Origin: Embiotoca jacksoni
Taxonomy: Eukaryota; Chordata; Actinopteri; Embiotocidae
Length of the DNA stretch: 64,000 nucleotides
Reading direction: 5' to 3'
NCBI GenBank assembly: GCA_022577435.1
Contig: JAKOON010000011.1
Coordinates: forward strand, 4,051,001 to 4,115,000
Shown here one piece after another: positions 1-11,522 of this stretch (position 1 is the stretch's first letter; each line of letters begins with the position of its first letter). The notes under the pieces are model-generated. The model worked only from the letters and a program-made list of their open reading frames with translations. It did no database searches and had not been told where the DNA came from. The position numbers were made by a program, and so were the translations under genes.

Positions 1-319
1 CAATGTGGCTACTAAATGCGCGTACAACCCTTTAACATTTAAAAATAATGCACACCCCCTTCCCCACCCCCACCCCCAGAAACAATTTTAAAATTAGATG
101 TGATATTTTCCCACTTTAATTTAAGGCAAAATGAATCAAATATAAGAAAAGGAAATAAGTGTGTTCTTCACTTTTTGTTACAATATGCAGCTTTAAACCT
201 AATAGATTGCTTTCCTCACACTTTTCACTCTGACTGTGATACACAAATACATATGCACACACTAGTACTAATACCTAACTAAGCCAGCAAATGAACTAGT
301 TAAAAAATGTTTTAAAAAT
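1..319. other. AT-rich unique sequence
   Basis: No gene or repeat family is recognised. A cytosine-rich tract lies at about 55-79. The short open frame here has no recognisable domain. Confidence 0.5.
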
Positions 320-900
320 GTTGCAGGCCTCGTTCGATGCTCGGGCTCGTGAAGACCAAAAACTTCACAGTCGCTTCACTCAACCGAACCTAAACAAATG
401 AGACATGGGGGTACCTTATCCTGAAGTAATGCAGTCCTTCAGAAAGGTTTACCGGTCCACAGGCCTCAGTCCACAGCAGGATGATGCAGGGGGGTATATT
501 CACGGAGCGGGGTGGTTATCCAGCATTGCCAGAGGAACTCTGAGCATTCCCGGGTAGCTCAGAGCACTATCTGGTGGTCCTCTCTCCTTTCTACGTCACA
601 AGCAGTCCAGACGAAGCCAGACTACAGTCCGTCCATGTTACTAATTAACTACTCGCTGAATTGACGAGCAGATATCTGACTTTGTGTGAAAGTTCACTCC
701 TACTTCTCAAACAGGCATACTACTTTGCTGATAATTCAAGCATTAAGGAAATATTAAACTTTTCCTGACCACTTTGTCAACACTATGCCAAGACACCGCT
801 TTGCTCATTAACCCCTCTGTCCTCTTCGCTCGCTCACCCCTCTCCGCATGGCCACACACGTCGGCACAATCGTGTAAGTGCATACACCTCTCTCGACAAA
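320..900. promoter_or_regulatory. CpG-enriched block, possible regulatory element
   Basis: CpG dinucleotides are clearly denser here than in the AT-rich flanks, for example four in the first 30 bases from about 330 and further ones at 500-520, 590-660 and 810-870. A cAMP-response-like word, tacgtca, sits at 592-598. No TATA box, splice pattern or conserved reading frame was seen. This could be a promoter-proximal region, an enhancer or simply a GC-richer patch. The assignment is inference from composition only. Confidence 0.25.
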
Positions 901-1771
901 AATCACTCAGTCAAATGAACTGCTTTTATCAAGAGACAAAACAAAAAAATACATCAATGCACTTTTAACATTCTTATCCATGAGCTTTACATTTTATCAC
1001 ACAAATGAAATATGTAGTTTAACCATACCTATATATTACATATATTGATTTATTAAATCAATATATTCATTAAACTCTGATTTATGCATGTTTTTTACCC
1101 GGGCTACATATGTATTGGTACATACTAAATTTGTTTCTGCCATACTAAATAGTATAGTATTATGAGTATTAGAACGCAAAGTCTAATTTAAGACCTTAGC
1201 TCACACTTTTCTTTCCCAGCAGTTGAGTCACCTGACCTGCTGGTCCTCTTCAGGACTAATTCCTTGCCACTGATCGACTCTTCAATATTAATATCTTCCA
1301 CCCACAACCACACCTGGTCTATCCCCCTGGTCCACCGCTACTCATTTACCTGATTGTCTTTGTGTCAAGCGCATTTGTTTTTCCAGCATGTTCTTTGTTC
1401 CTGATTAGTTTCTTGATTGTGTTTTGGACCTTGTATTCCCACATTCTACATCTGCATGCTCTCCGTGTTCTCTTTGTCAGCGTGGCTTTTCTAACCTTAA
1501 GCTTGCATTTTGGGAGTTGTTCTTTTGGGTCTGCTGAAAAACTATGATACTTATATATTTATTTTTTTTAATTGACAAAGCACAATACTTTTACCTAACC
1601 TGGAACCTCAGAACAAAAATTAAAAACACCATTGATATTTATATAGCCAACAGCAATAGTTTACTTATCATGATGACAATAATGTAAAATGTTAAAATCA
1701 CATGGCCCTGGTGACTAATCCCCCACTATGAAGTACTTGCTAAGGGTTAATGCAGTAACATGCAAAGAAAC
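901..1771. other. Mostly unclassified sequence; possible decayed LTR-like piece at 1215-1545
   Basis: Sequence from 901 to 1214 and from 1546 to 1771 is AT-rich with nothing recognisable. From about 1215 to 1545 the strand becomes C/T-rich and ends with a 'gcattttggg...gggtctgctg' pattern that resembles the downstream part of fish LTRs. No terminal dinucleotides or target duplication could be fixed, so this is only a suspicion. Confidence 0.25.
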
Positions 1772-1829
1772 CATAGACTGTATATAAAATGGACGTAGCT
1801 TCCGGGTTCGAAAAATAAGGCCGATGTGA

Positions 1830-2022
1830 ACAGTATAACTTTAGTAGCACTTAAAATGACACTTACTGATAGCACTTTGTAGTTTGGCTTTCTTGAAGAA
1901 ATTGTATTTTCTTGATTCCTGTTGTTCTGGGTTTTGTACCCTCATGGTTGAAATGCAATTATTGTAAGTCGCTTTGGATAAAAGCGTCAGCTAAATGAAA
2001 TGTAATGTAATGTAATGTAATG
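1830..2022 (+). repeat. Retroelement 3' tail nested in repeat A
   Basis: The segment carries the word gtaagtcgctttggataaaa followed by agcgtcagctaaatg and a short (ATGTA)n tail, a 3' end that is widespread in fish LINE/SINE elements. It has no coding part and is thus 5'-truncated or SINE-like. The inverted copy of repeat A at 48.7 kb lacks it, which shows that it inserted later. Exact family (L2-like or other) is uncertain. Confidence 0.7.
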
Positions 2023-2413
2023 CCTTAAGCTGTAATACCACCAGGTTTCCAAAAAGCCTCCGGCTCCATAGACTGCCATTCAACTTCACATAAAATTCTC
2101 AGTCAATAAAATGTTCTTTATGTCATTTGCTAAATTCGCTCTTCCAAATTAGTGTTCTGGCTGTCCCGCTGAAAATAATCCCGTCATTGGTGAGAAAATA
2201 AGCTTCAAAAAGTTTGGTTTTGGGGGCGTGTTTGTTTGATTGACAGGCCTGTGGTGCAGTCAGGTTGCGGCTATCAGTGAGCGGGAAATATTATCATCGG
2301 GTTTCCAATCAGATCGAGTGAGATCCCTAGCCCGGCCAAATATGGTCACTACCGGCTCCAAACCGTTCGGAAATAGCAAGATGGCGCTGGCCAAATTCTT
2401 CATAACGGCCATT

Positions 2414-2436
2414 CACTAACCAATGGGTGACGTCAC
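2414..2436 (+). promoter_or_regulatory. CCAAT box next to palindromic CRE inside repeat A
   Basis: The plus strand reads 'accaatggg' and then the perfect palindrome TGACGTCA at 2428-2435. CCAAT is the NF-Y word and TGACGTCA the CREB/ATF word. The inverted copy at 48.24-48.26 kb keeps CCAAT and has TGATGTCA; the 15.2 kb copy keeps CCAAT only. Activity is unproven. Confidence 0.5.
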
Positions 2437-2451
2437 TGCTAGTTGCCGCTT

Positions 2452-4654
2452 GAAAGAAACCAAACATACATGATCCTATTTGCAACATCCACAGTACTAA
2501 AAATTATTTAGATTGTAACACTGTCACCTTGAAGTTACATTTAGAGATGTATTTTTTGCAACAGAAAGTATGTTTGAGATTAATGGAATTTAGCAACATA
2601 ATAAGGAAGTGTTTTGAATGAATGTACAAGGTCACAAAATATTCATACCGAACTCATCTTTTTTAAATTTGGTTTCCTTCCAAAATCCACAGTACAATAT
2701 ACTTTTTTCGGTTCAGTGTCTTCACTTTTAACTGAAATCCCAATATGTTCCTAACCTTAACAAAAGCGCTCTTGTAGTATAAACCTAGTTTACTTCTTAG
2801 TTTCTACAAAATGTATATTTGCCAGAACAAATGAGAACTATACAAACGTAATTTAATGAAGACAAAGTTGCATCAGCTTGCCCCCAAATATGAAATATCA
2901 GAGGTTTTCGAAACAGCACATCTGTGACTGCTACCGTCCAAGCATTATTTAACTTTGACAAACAAAATGAAATCAAGCTGAGAAAAATTATTCTGGCAGG
3001 TTTCAAAGCTCTGCAAATAGACTTTTATACGTAGTAAAATAATGTACATAGGCACTGATAGCTGCTTGGGATGTATGAAATAACAGTATGATTATTTTTA
3101 ATTTGCTGTAAAGGATTTATTGACCTTGTTGGTCCAAAACATCAGTCAATAATTTACTTTATTTTAGGTAATACATTCATTTGATCATACCATATCATGT
3201 GTTTCCAGCAATTACATTCATTTTTGTCTGGGTTGCACCTTGAAACACTCTTCTGATTTCTCTCTGTACAATCTGTACTCTTGACAAGTAACTCAGTCAC
3301 CCTCCGTGACTTGTGGGAAATCTTTTCATTTAACTACATTAAAAGGTTTTTATGTTGAACAAAGAATTTCCTGACTGTAAAGAACTGCACACAGTTGATC
3401 TGCCCTTAAGGTGACTCTAGTGTTTTCTTAGCTGAATAAAAGAGAGTGTTCAACATCCAAAATTAAATAAGAAGGAGAAGGGGGAAAACAAGCTTCACTA
3501 AATCGCAATGCAAAATGTTTTCAACCTTATTATTTAATTGGGACCTACTAAGCTATCATTAAAAGTGCCCTGGACCCTTGCCTAACCATAAACAAAATGA
3601 CAAATTTCACAGATTTAATATCAGATTCCAAGGTGATTTGACTGCAAGGACAGGCATTTTATGAGTGAATGAACAGATTGCTCATGCCTGATCCAACATT
3701 TGGACCGCCTGAGCTGGTGGGTGTATCTGTGGACAACACGATGACAAATGGTCTCAGCCAAAGGTTGTAAGTTAAGTTATAAAAAAAAAGCAATTAGATG
3801 CATTTAAATATCCTCCTACTTCCCACTGTCCCCACACACAGTATGCAACACACTTGTACACTCTGGACGAGGGGTAACTATTTGGCATATGGAATGAGAT
3901 TCAAGTACTAATATGTCAGAATATAATGGAAAGCATACTAATTGGAGACCTTAAGACATGTGTTTTGGTCAGTATTCATACCAACAGACTCTCTCAGCCA
4001 CAATAGTTTAATCCCCAAGCAAAATATAATTTAAATGTAGCAAAGCATGACAGTTTTAATGAAATGGTCCTTGCTTTCAGCCAACAACACTTGAAAACAA
4101 GCTTCCAAAATATTCAAAAATAATGTAGTGGGAAAGTGGTGCTATTTGACACAGTGTATTTTCCAGCGGGTTTTTAGGCACGGTAGTGGGTAATGGCAAT
4201 GTCCTTCTCTTAATCCATCCACCACTCTGATCCAGAGCTGAAACTTCTCAACAACAAATAAATGGATTGCCAAGAAATCTGGTCGTACAGATAGAATAGT
4301 GTCTAGATAATTTATCTTAAAAACTTAAACTCATCCCTATAACTTCAACTATGCTTTGTGTTTAGTGCAAATACATTTTAGTTTGCTAACTGAACTATTG
4401 AGGTAACCATGGTAAATAATAGCTGCTAAAAAGCATACCATTTGAATTGTCATTACAAGTAACATCCACAAGCTGGTGTGGGTTTGTTTTGGCTTTTGTG
4501 TCACTCAAAATGTGCTAGACAGACACTGCCTGAAAAGGATGCTCTGTCTGCTACCGAGTGGATTGTGTGACAGATATGGTTTTTATCATGATTTCCAAAG
4601 TCAACTAATTTATCTCCTGATTTTGATCTGCAGTAGTGATGTGTACATGTGTTT
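2452..4654. other. Unique AT-rich sequence
   Basis: No gene, RNA gene or repeat family was recognised in this stretch. Short open frames show no domain or compositional sign of coding. Confidence 0.5.
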
Positions 4655-4970
4655 TCCAAGTGCCTCTTTGCCAGAGTTGTGTAGTTTTGCATGCAGAGGC
4701 CTCCATCTAAACCACCCCTGGTGAAATTTGTGGAAGACACTGTCCTCCTTTGCCAGCTCTCAGGCTCTGCCCAAGATCACAGGTACATCATCAGTGAGTT
4801 GTGACAGTTGTTGTTTGGAGCTGAATGTCACCAAGATCAAGAAGATGTTTGTGGTCTTCACCAAACATGGAGTGGGAAGAACTGTGACCATAATTCATGG
4901 GGAACCAGTGGAAGTTCTACACCAAATACCTAGACAATGTTACAAACTGCCGTTTGAAACCATGAGTTCA
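4655..4970 (+). pseudogene. Decayed LINE reverse-transcriptase fragment
   Basis: Frames around 4720-4970 contain the catalytic-core pattern of a non-LTR reverse transcriptase. 'KFVEDTVLL' (from about 4718) stands where an F-x-D-D-T core is expected, with the first aspartate changed to glutamate. 'LELNVTKIKKMFVVF' follows at the usual distance, and 'HGEPVEVLHQ' after that. The next expected block appears in a different frame as 'KYLDNVTNCRLK' near 4925-4960, so there is a frameshift. Upstream palm motifs, an endonuclease domain and a 3' tail are absent. It is a dead fragment of a CR1/L2/Rex-type LINE; the clade is not resolved. Confidence 0.7.
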
Positions 4971-5073
4971 ATGGTGCCAAAGGTTTCAGTATTTTCTGAG
5001 GAAATTACACTCCTTTTTACACATCCTGTATTGTCTTCAACTCTATCTATATATAAACTCCTGTTGATATGTC

Positions 5074-5093
5074 TTTTTTTTTTTTTTTTTTTT
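5074..5093. repeat. Poly(T) tract, 20 bases
   Basis: Uninterrupted T20 between two LINE fragments. It could be the poly(A) end of a minus-strand retroelement, but no element body adjoins it. Confidence 0.9.
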
Positions 5094-5136
5094 ATGTTTG
5101 CCTCAGGAATTGCCCCTCTGGAATACATAACATTCT

Positions 5137-5350
5137 GAATAAGAGACGCAGTGGAAATCGTTTTAAGGATTTTAATAATTTCCAGAAATATGTTACATAA
5201 CTACAAGTCTAACACTGCTTCCACACCATCTAGGGTGCCTCAAGGATTTATTGTGGGACCTTTGTTCTTTTTAAATATTGTAGATGGTTTTTCAAATCCC
5301 TCTGCCATTACCTTTTGCTAATAACACAAATGTCCATTCATTTCTATTTA
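5137..5350 (+). pseudogene. Second, distinct LINE reverse-transcriptase fragment
   Basis: From about 5232 the plus strand encodes 'RVPQGFIVGPLFFLN' and, about 20 codons on, 'ITFANNTNV'. These match the order of the two adjacent palm motifs of LINE reverse transcriptases, but both catalytic aspartates of the second motif are now asparagines, so it cannot be active. The spacing and words differ from the fragment at 4655-4970, so it comes from another LINE family. No terminal repeat or target duplication was found. Confidence 0.65.
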
Positions 5351-5999
5351 TGAACAAAAAGGCAGTAGTTTAAAATAAATATATTGGCACGTAAAGTTCC
5401 AAAAAATAAAATAAAATTGTATGTCACTCAAAATGTGGCTTTACATTGATTATTACACATATATTACACAAAGGACAGTTGGGGGAGTTTTATGAAGCTC
5501 CAAGACATATCCCACATGGCAAACTTTTATGGATGGATAACACTGACCGTCATTAAAACAAACAATAGAATCACTTGGTATCATTAGAAATCTAAATTAC
5601 TCATGCTTTCCTGCAATTGATTACAGACTAATTTAACCTAATTTAAATTAATGTAACATTGCATTGGTAAATATGTATTCCTCACTCCTTAAAATAATCT
5701 GGATTATCCACCTCTACTTGTCATGTCTAATCAACACATCGTTTCCTTTGATTTAATATTTTATTTTTATTACTATTATTTTATTTTCCAATACAATTCG
5801 ATCATTCATTTATATCAATCTCACTTTAAAACCATTGTTGGCCAGTGTAGTTATTTGCCAATGAGCTGAAAAATTATTTTCACACAGGATCATGTAGAAA
5901 TAAGTCTTCCTCATTATTGATCTGAATAGTTTGATATTTGTTATTAAAGTCATGGGGGAAGAGAGTGTGTCTTTGTCAGCGCCTATGGAAGTGAGAAAT
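5351..5999. other. AT-rich unique sequence
   Basis: Very AT-rich, with several TAAT/ATTA words. No recognisable element or gene. Confidence 0.5.
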
Positions 6000-7000
6000 T
6001 GAAACAGTCCGGCAGAGACAGGCAGTGTTAAAGAAGATATCTGAGTGATAGTCAGTTAGTTGGGAAAGTAGGAAAAGGAGGATGACCTTTCTGTGAGGAG
6101 AGGTGTCAGCTCCAGGAGGAGAAGGAAAGGGGACAATGTCTCCTCCGCTTCAGTGACTTCCCCTCTCCTGTACAAGAAAGCTGTCGGCCATCTTCCAAGA
6201 GGACTCTCTTTCACTCAATCTCCCTTTATCTTTCTGCCTATCTACCAACCCCCTTCACTCTTTCCATATGCAGTGTCTCCCAACTCCAAGACCCCCACCC
6301 CCCTCACCCCCCACCCCCATCTTCTCTTACTTTGTCAGGCTCTGTTAAATCAAATAGATTGCAGGTGTGTTTCCAACGTGAGGGAGGATTCACTGCGGCT
6401 GTATGCCTGCAACCTCTCCGCATGACACAGCACCTCTCCTAATTTACTCTGCTGCAATTTATCCTGGGACCCAATACATACTTAAACCACATTTATGCAT
6501 GCAGGCCTCATGGTTATCCTATTTATCATAAACCTCTACCTCCGCATTAATTCTGAGATGTGATTAACTACAAATGCCGCCGTCTGTGAGCATATAAAGT
6601 CTAGCAATAAACTGCCCAACTTCATCCACTGCCCATACAGTGATGGAGATATTACTCAACCGGCCAATCTGTGATTATTCCGTATTCATTTACCCCAGGC
6701 ATTTTAGCACAAAACAAGATGTATCTGCAATGAATACGATTTTATATCTTGCCCGCTGTGTTTTCAGGCATATTTTCTTGCCTGTATCCTCAAACTGGCA
6801 GCTGCTATCAGTAAATGGGACCAACGTTTCTTGGCGGGGTAAAAACGACTGCCTTGTAAGCTTTGCACCGGCCTCAGTCCTCTCCCAAGATGGTAGTTAA
6901 AAAAACGATGTTGACCTATGCGTGGCCGCAGGACTGTATATCTCAGCCAGAACAGCAGCAGGAAATAATCCCCCCAGTTTTGAATTATTATGTGTCCCAG
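6000..7000. other. Mixed-composition unique block, possible conserved non-coding DNA
   Basis: A C-rich tract (6289-6321; runs of 5-6 C) precedes sequence with many short transcription-factor-like words (gattaacta, ttaattctga, tttatgcatg). A 110-codon frame over 6093-6425 has low-complexity composition and no domain, so I do not call it a gene. Conservation across fish would be the test. Confidence 0.25.
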
Positions 7001-10000
7001 GGTCCCTAAATGGATTTTCTTAGGAGCAATGTGAGCCCGTAGAAGCTGGACATCAGACTATTTTGCTTTACTGGTGGTTTTATTTTTGTTTTTTTTTCCT
7101 TTTATTGATTTTAATATTACCTGGACCTTCATAATCCCACTTATACAATTAAAGCTATCTTTACTCTTCCAGTGGTGCAGAACGGCACTGATTAACTGAG
7201 TCTCTATTGACAGGTCTCAATTAACTGGACAAAGCACTGGATTCCAACTGTACAAAAGTAATTAATAGCCTTCTGTAGATCAAGGATATTACACTGATGG
7301 ATGGGGGAGGTCTGACCTTTTAAAATCACAAAAGTAAATAGTCTGGCTGAGACTATCAATATAATTTCCAAACCAAGCCTCTTTTTTTTTTATAACATCA
7401 AAGTGTCGGCCTGTGGGTGCAAGGTTCGATATAAAACAATCACAGGCTCTGTCCTGACAAGTTCTTAAAGGTCATCCTGGACAACACCAAATGCTCTAAT
7501 TATATTTCACTGGGGAAATTGTCCAGGGACAGTAGGATCAGCCATATTGTAGCTGCCACACAATAAAGGTTTGTCTGCATTAAGGTTAAGGTTCACACTA
7601 AAATTGCCTGAGTTTCACGGGGAACTAAATATATTGACCCCCCCATGACAGACGCTGCTTAGGAGTTGCTGATTGCTGTCCTTTTTTTCTTATCATTTTT
7701 TTTTTCTTGAGCTCCTACAAAATGGGACAGTGACAGAAAGTTTTAATATCAAAAGTGCCCCGCATTCTCCGTCCTTTAAGTGTTGTTGTCTTCATGTTAG
7801 AAAATGTGTTTTTTTAGAAAGTGTATTTTCTTTTCCCTCGGGTAAATTTCAGCTTAATCATGCGCAAAATTAAAAAAAAAAGGAATGCACAAAAAGATAA
7901 AAGCTGAAAATAAAATCTATAAAATTGCTTCAAAGAAGGCACCTAAAAGGAGAAAGGGGGAAACACTCAAAACAAGTCAAAGAGTCAAGAGTCTGATCTC
8001 CCAAAATCCTTCTTTTTTTTCTCAAAACTGGGCAGCAGAAGTTTGGCAGCACCCCTCTTTTAAATTGTGCTTCTGTTCCTTCTATATACTTTGATATGCT
8101 GAAATAAACCACCAAAGTTGATATTATTTTCTTTGGGTAAAACATTGCTCATATCTCTGTCATACTTACAAAGTAAAATTATACAGAAACTGTAACACAC
8201 ATGCCATCATGAGCAACTTTTACTTATACTGATGATAAAGAATCTTCCTCGAAATCAATACTTGGAATGTATAATATGAGAAACGGGACTTCTATCATTG
8301 CTGCTGCTGCAACACATTTCATAACCTACATACAGGAATCTATAGAAAGGAAGTTTAGTTATGATTTATTTAACAAAGCATTCCTGATTTTATAGCATGA
8401 AGCAACTCGGTTCCCTTGAGAGAAGATTTTTTTTTTTTTTTGGCAGGATTCATTCCTTACAATGAGGTGGAGGCGAAGGTGACCCCTGCAGAGTAAGAAT
8501 CTCAGTCTGAACCACTTTCCCTGTGGCTCTTTCCCGCCACGTGGGCCATCAGAAAGCCAGGCTCAATCCACTTTTCTAAATTGCTACCATTTAATGGAAC
8601 ACCTTGACCTGACTTCCCTCGCTGCCAAAAATAAATAAAGAAGCTGTTGGTAAAAATGAGGCCTTCAAACTTAGGTGATGCCTGTGGAAAATCGAATGCA
8701 TCAAACGCTGCTTTTACTAAATTGCTTGACAGATACTTTTCTCCAGGAGATCTTCAGTGGGCTAAATACAGGGTTGTGTTTTCTGTCTCCTCCTATAGAG
8801 ACTGACCTTTACTGACATACACATATTCCCTAATATGTACAGTATGTATAGGACAAAAAAAAAAAATCCAGTATTAAGAAAAAATAAACCTTTTTATTTA
8901 GAAACCTAAACATCTTCAGCTGCTCCTGCAGTGTAAACCAAAGGTGAAGAGCAGGCAGAAAAAAAAAGCCTGATTCCTGGTGTTGGCTGAGTCCTGGGTG
9001 CACAGAGGAGCAGGTTCCTGCGTGGCCTGCAGGTAAAAGTGAAAAAGTATAAAGTTCAAACAAGAAGGGTGGAGTGTTTCTGCACAAGAATGTAAAAAGA
9101 GATTCACTCCAGGTTTCCATGGCAATTATCTAGCTAATCTTTTTGCTGGTAATCCCTGCAAAACTCAGAGGTAGACTTTTATCTTTCCACATTGCTGAGT
9201 GCCCCACACAGGTGTACATTAGCTTAGTATGACTCCTTTGAGAGAGCTAAAAAAAAAATAAAAAAGCTCTGGTTACCCTGGCTCCTTTTATTCTCATTGA
9301 TTGTCGTCCTCCAAGTGTACAATAATCAGTTTTAAATGTGTTTTTTCCCTCAAGGTTTACCACCTCTAAGAATTCAGATGAGAATTTAAATGAAAGTGTC
9401 CATAAAACGTCCCACACATTAGATTAAGCCAGTGAGAATCTAATTAGCAATGACTGCTGATTTGAGTGACAACTTGTTTATGTAATGCATCAATAAGAGA
9501 GTGATGTTTGCCAAAACCAAAGGGATGAAAGAATTGCTGTTCTTAGCCAGTGGCTTAGTGGTTAATGCAAACTTGATTGCTTATGAAATTATCAAGATAA
9601 AGGTATTAGTAGAATATTACATCAACACTGGCTGACAACCTCTCTCAAGTAAAAAAAAAAATACATCAGTTGGTCTTCAAAAGAAACTAAAGGATCAAAA
9701 ATGCAGAAGAAAATGTGGATCTCTTACAGACAGTAAGTAACTTAGTTTGCATGTTGCGGTTTCTTCAAAATGGCTACACCTGAGATGCTTGGAATCCACA
9801 TATCCCTCTCATGGCAGTGAGTCTCTGTGACCCAGACATTCAGGATAGTGGAGGTGAATTTAAACTGCATTTGTTAAATCTTCACTGGTATCGTCTACAA
9901 ATGCTGGAAGATAGAAAGTGAAAGGGGTAGGATTACACTTCCACTGGCATTTAGGGTGGTCTTTTGATCTCAGCCAGAACCCTACTTGCCTGCTGGGTGG

Positions 10001-10340
10001 ACTTAGAAGGCAAGCTGAGAGCCGGGCAGTAGCAGTATGGTGAACCTGGGCTGAAAGCCAGCTGTAGTGTGTGGATCTTCACAACATCTGTGCCTTCTGC
10101 TGATAGAACAGTAAAAAATAAAACACAGGTGATTTCTAATTTAAGACGTATCCATCATGGGTATAGAAACAGGAATGAGCACACACTTTCTAGTAAGGCC
10201 TTTAGGAACTCTATGCCTACGGTATAAAAATAAAACACTCAAGCTACAAATAGTATCTTTTGGTTTATGGATGTGACAGCATAAAATATGCTGCCGTGTC
10301 CTGACCATGTATAGTTTTGTTAAATTTGTTTACTTGAGGA
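7001..10340. other. Unique sequence with short homopolymers
   Basis: No recognisable gene or transposon. Short A or T runs occur near 7384, 7869, 8430, 8856 and 9650. An adjoining weak tRNA-like word at 9556 was examined and rejected. Confidence 0.5.
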
Positions 10341-10672
10341 ACAGCATGGTGGTGCAGTGGTAAGCACTGTCGTGTCACAGCAAGAAAGTTCAGGTTTCGA
10401 GCCTCGGCTGGGGCTTGGTTTGAGCCGTGGTTTGAACATGGGCCTTTCTGTGTAGAGATTGCTTTTTCTCCTCATGCCTGCGTGGGTTCTCTCAGGGAAC
10501 TGCAGTTTCCTCCCACCACCCAAAAGCATGCATGTTAGGTTAATTGGTGATTCTAAATTTCCCGTAAGTGTGAATGCGACCTGTGCAGGGTGTACGTCGA
10601 CCTTTGCCCAAAAGTCGGCTTGGATAGGCTCTATTCAGGATAAAGTGGGTATAGATAATGGATGGATGGATG
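10341..10672 (+). mobile_element. tRNA-headed SINE with (ATGG)n tail
   Basis: The head has a pol III A box, tggtgcagtgg, at 10350-10360 and a slightly degenerate B box, ggtttcgagcc, at 10393-10403; the 43-base offset is that of a tRNA gene. The body contains the words 'ttctctcagggaactgcagt' and 'aattggtgattctaaatttc', typical of a very common fish SINE/LINE-tail family, and it ends in 'ataatggatggatggatg'. This is close to full length. No clear target duplication was seen. It abuts a Tc1-type end on its right side. Confidence 0.8.
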
Positions 10673-10699
10673 TTCCAATATAATTATTTTCGATCTGCT

Positions 10700-10810
10700 T
10701 TTATGACTTATGACTTATTTATGACATGAAAATCTGACAAGGTTTTGTTTCAGTTTATGCAGAAATATAGAAATTCCTAAAGGGTTCACAAACTTTAAAG
10801 CACCACTGTA
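10700..10810. mobile_element. Single end of a Tc1/mariner-type transposon
   Basis: The segment ends 'gggttcacaaactttaaagc' followed by accactg and a TA dinucleotide at 10809-10810. This matches a terminal inverted repeat I know from fish Tc1-like elements, read from the inside outwards; TA is the target site of this superfamily. The opposite end and any transposase are missing, probably lost or displaced by the SINE on the left. It separates the SINE from the gypsy fragment. Confidence 0.6.
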
Positions 10811-11500
10811 GTCGATGGTGGCTTTTTCAAATCCATGCTTCACCGAGTACAATGAGCAATATTTTAGCAAACTGAGGGAATACTTGCTTAACGCTCTTTA
10901 TCTGCTCCTCCAGGATCATGTAAATATGCATTACAGTTAGTCCGACTGGCCAAAACTGTGTTCACCAATCTTTCAAAAGTGGTTGGAGTGTTTCGCATGC
11001 CAAAAGCCATAAAGTAATGGTCTGGGGTGACAAAGTCAGAGATTTTGGAGGCGCATTCAGATCATGGAGATATCCAATAATCGTTATGTAGGTCTAATTT
11101 GCTTGTATATTTGGCTGTGTGCAAATACCATCCATCTCTGGCAAAAAAATAAGAGTTGGGAACTGTTGGGAAATGTCAGTTATGAAATAGATGAACCATC
11201 AGATTTATCCACACAGACTCCAGCCGCAGGGTGTTTTCCATGTCTTTTTGAGGCTTAGCCATGTTGCAAAAGATGCTCTGCTCTTTTTTCATAATTCCAC
11301 TTTTAACTGGTACCTTTTTAACATGATAAAGATGATGTTTAATGGGTCTGGCACCTTTAAAAGCCATATCTGTTGAAGGACTGGAAAATTACAGAAAAGA
11401 CAAGGGAAATGGAAGAGTAATTTTGTTACATCACATTTCTGCTCATTTGACAGGTGATTCAACTGAATCGTTGCTATACTTTCAACATCTGAGAAACTAG
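10811..11500 (-). pseudogene. Decayed Ty3/gypsy pol fragment (reverse transcriptase)
   Basis: Read on the minus strand, the region carries a gypsy-type polyprotein in broken frames. Order from 5' to 3': a pre-RT segment 'LNHLSNEQKCDVTKLLF' (about 11460-11410), 'ARPIKHHLYHV' (about 11350), 'VDKSDGS' (about 11205), 'TVPNSYFFARDGWYLHTAKY' with 'TSKLDL' (11160-11090), 'KISDFVTPDHYFMAFGMRNT' with 'PTTFERLVNTVL' (11020-10940), and the active-site tetrad read as YLHD (10915-10926), where the third residue should be aspartate. 'GFEKATIDY' follows at about 10830. There are at least two frameshifts and in-frame stops. Protease, RNase H and integrase are not present. It runs directly up to the LTR on its 5' side. 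Confidence 0.85.
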
Positions 11501-11522
11501 TATGGGAAAATGCAACTCTGCC

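Larger units (their letters stand above)
1772..2451 (+). repeat. Dispersed repeat family A, copy 1 (interrupted)
   Basis: This is the longest of four related copies in the window. The others are at 15169-15312, 43975-44300 and 48228-48748 (inverted). It starts with catagactgtatataaaatg and contains shared blocks: a 'cctccggctccatagactg' word, a 'tttgattgacaggcctgtg' block, a 'ccaaatatggtcacta' block and a terminal CCAAT/CRE block. It is split by a younger retroelement tail at about 1830-2022. Comparison with the inverted copy shows the empty-site order directly. No open reading frame of a transposase is present, so it is probably a non-autonomous DNA element or a composite repeat; the family name is not known to me. 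Confidence 0.8.

Noticed and set aside
1215..1545. LTR U5-like fragment
   Set aside because: Only the general C/T-rich texture and one short word agree; no edges or duplication, so it is mentioned but not called.
7419..7436. tRNA B-box-like word (aggttcgatata)
   Set aside because: No A box upstream at the right distance.
9550..9590. tRNA A-box-like word (tggcttagtggttaatgc)
   Set aside because: No B box at tRNA distance and no cloverleaf.
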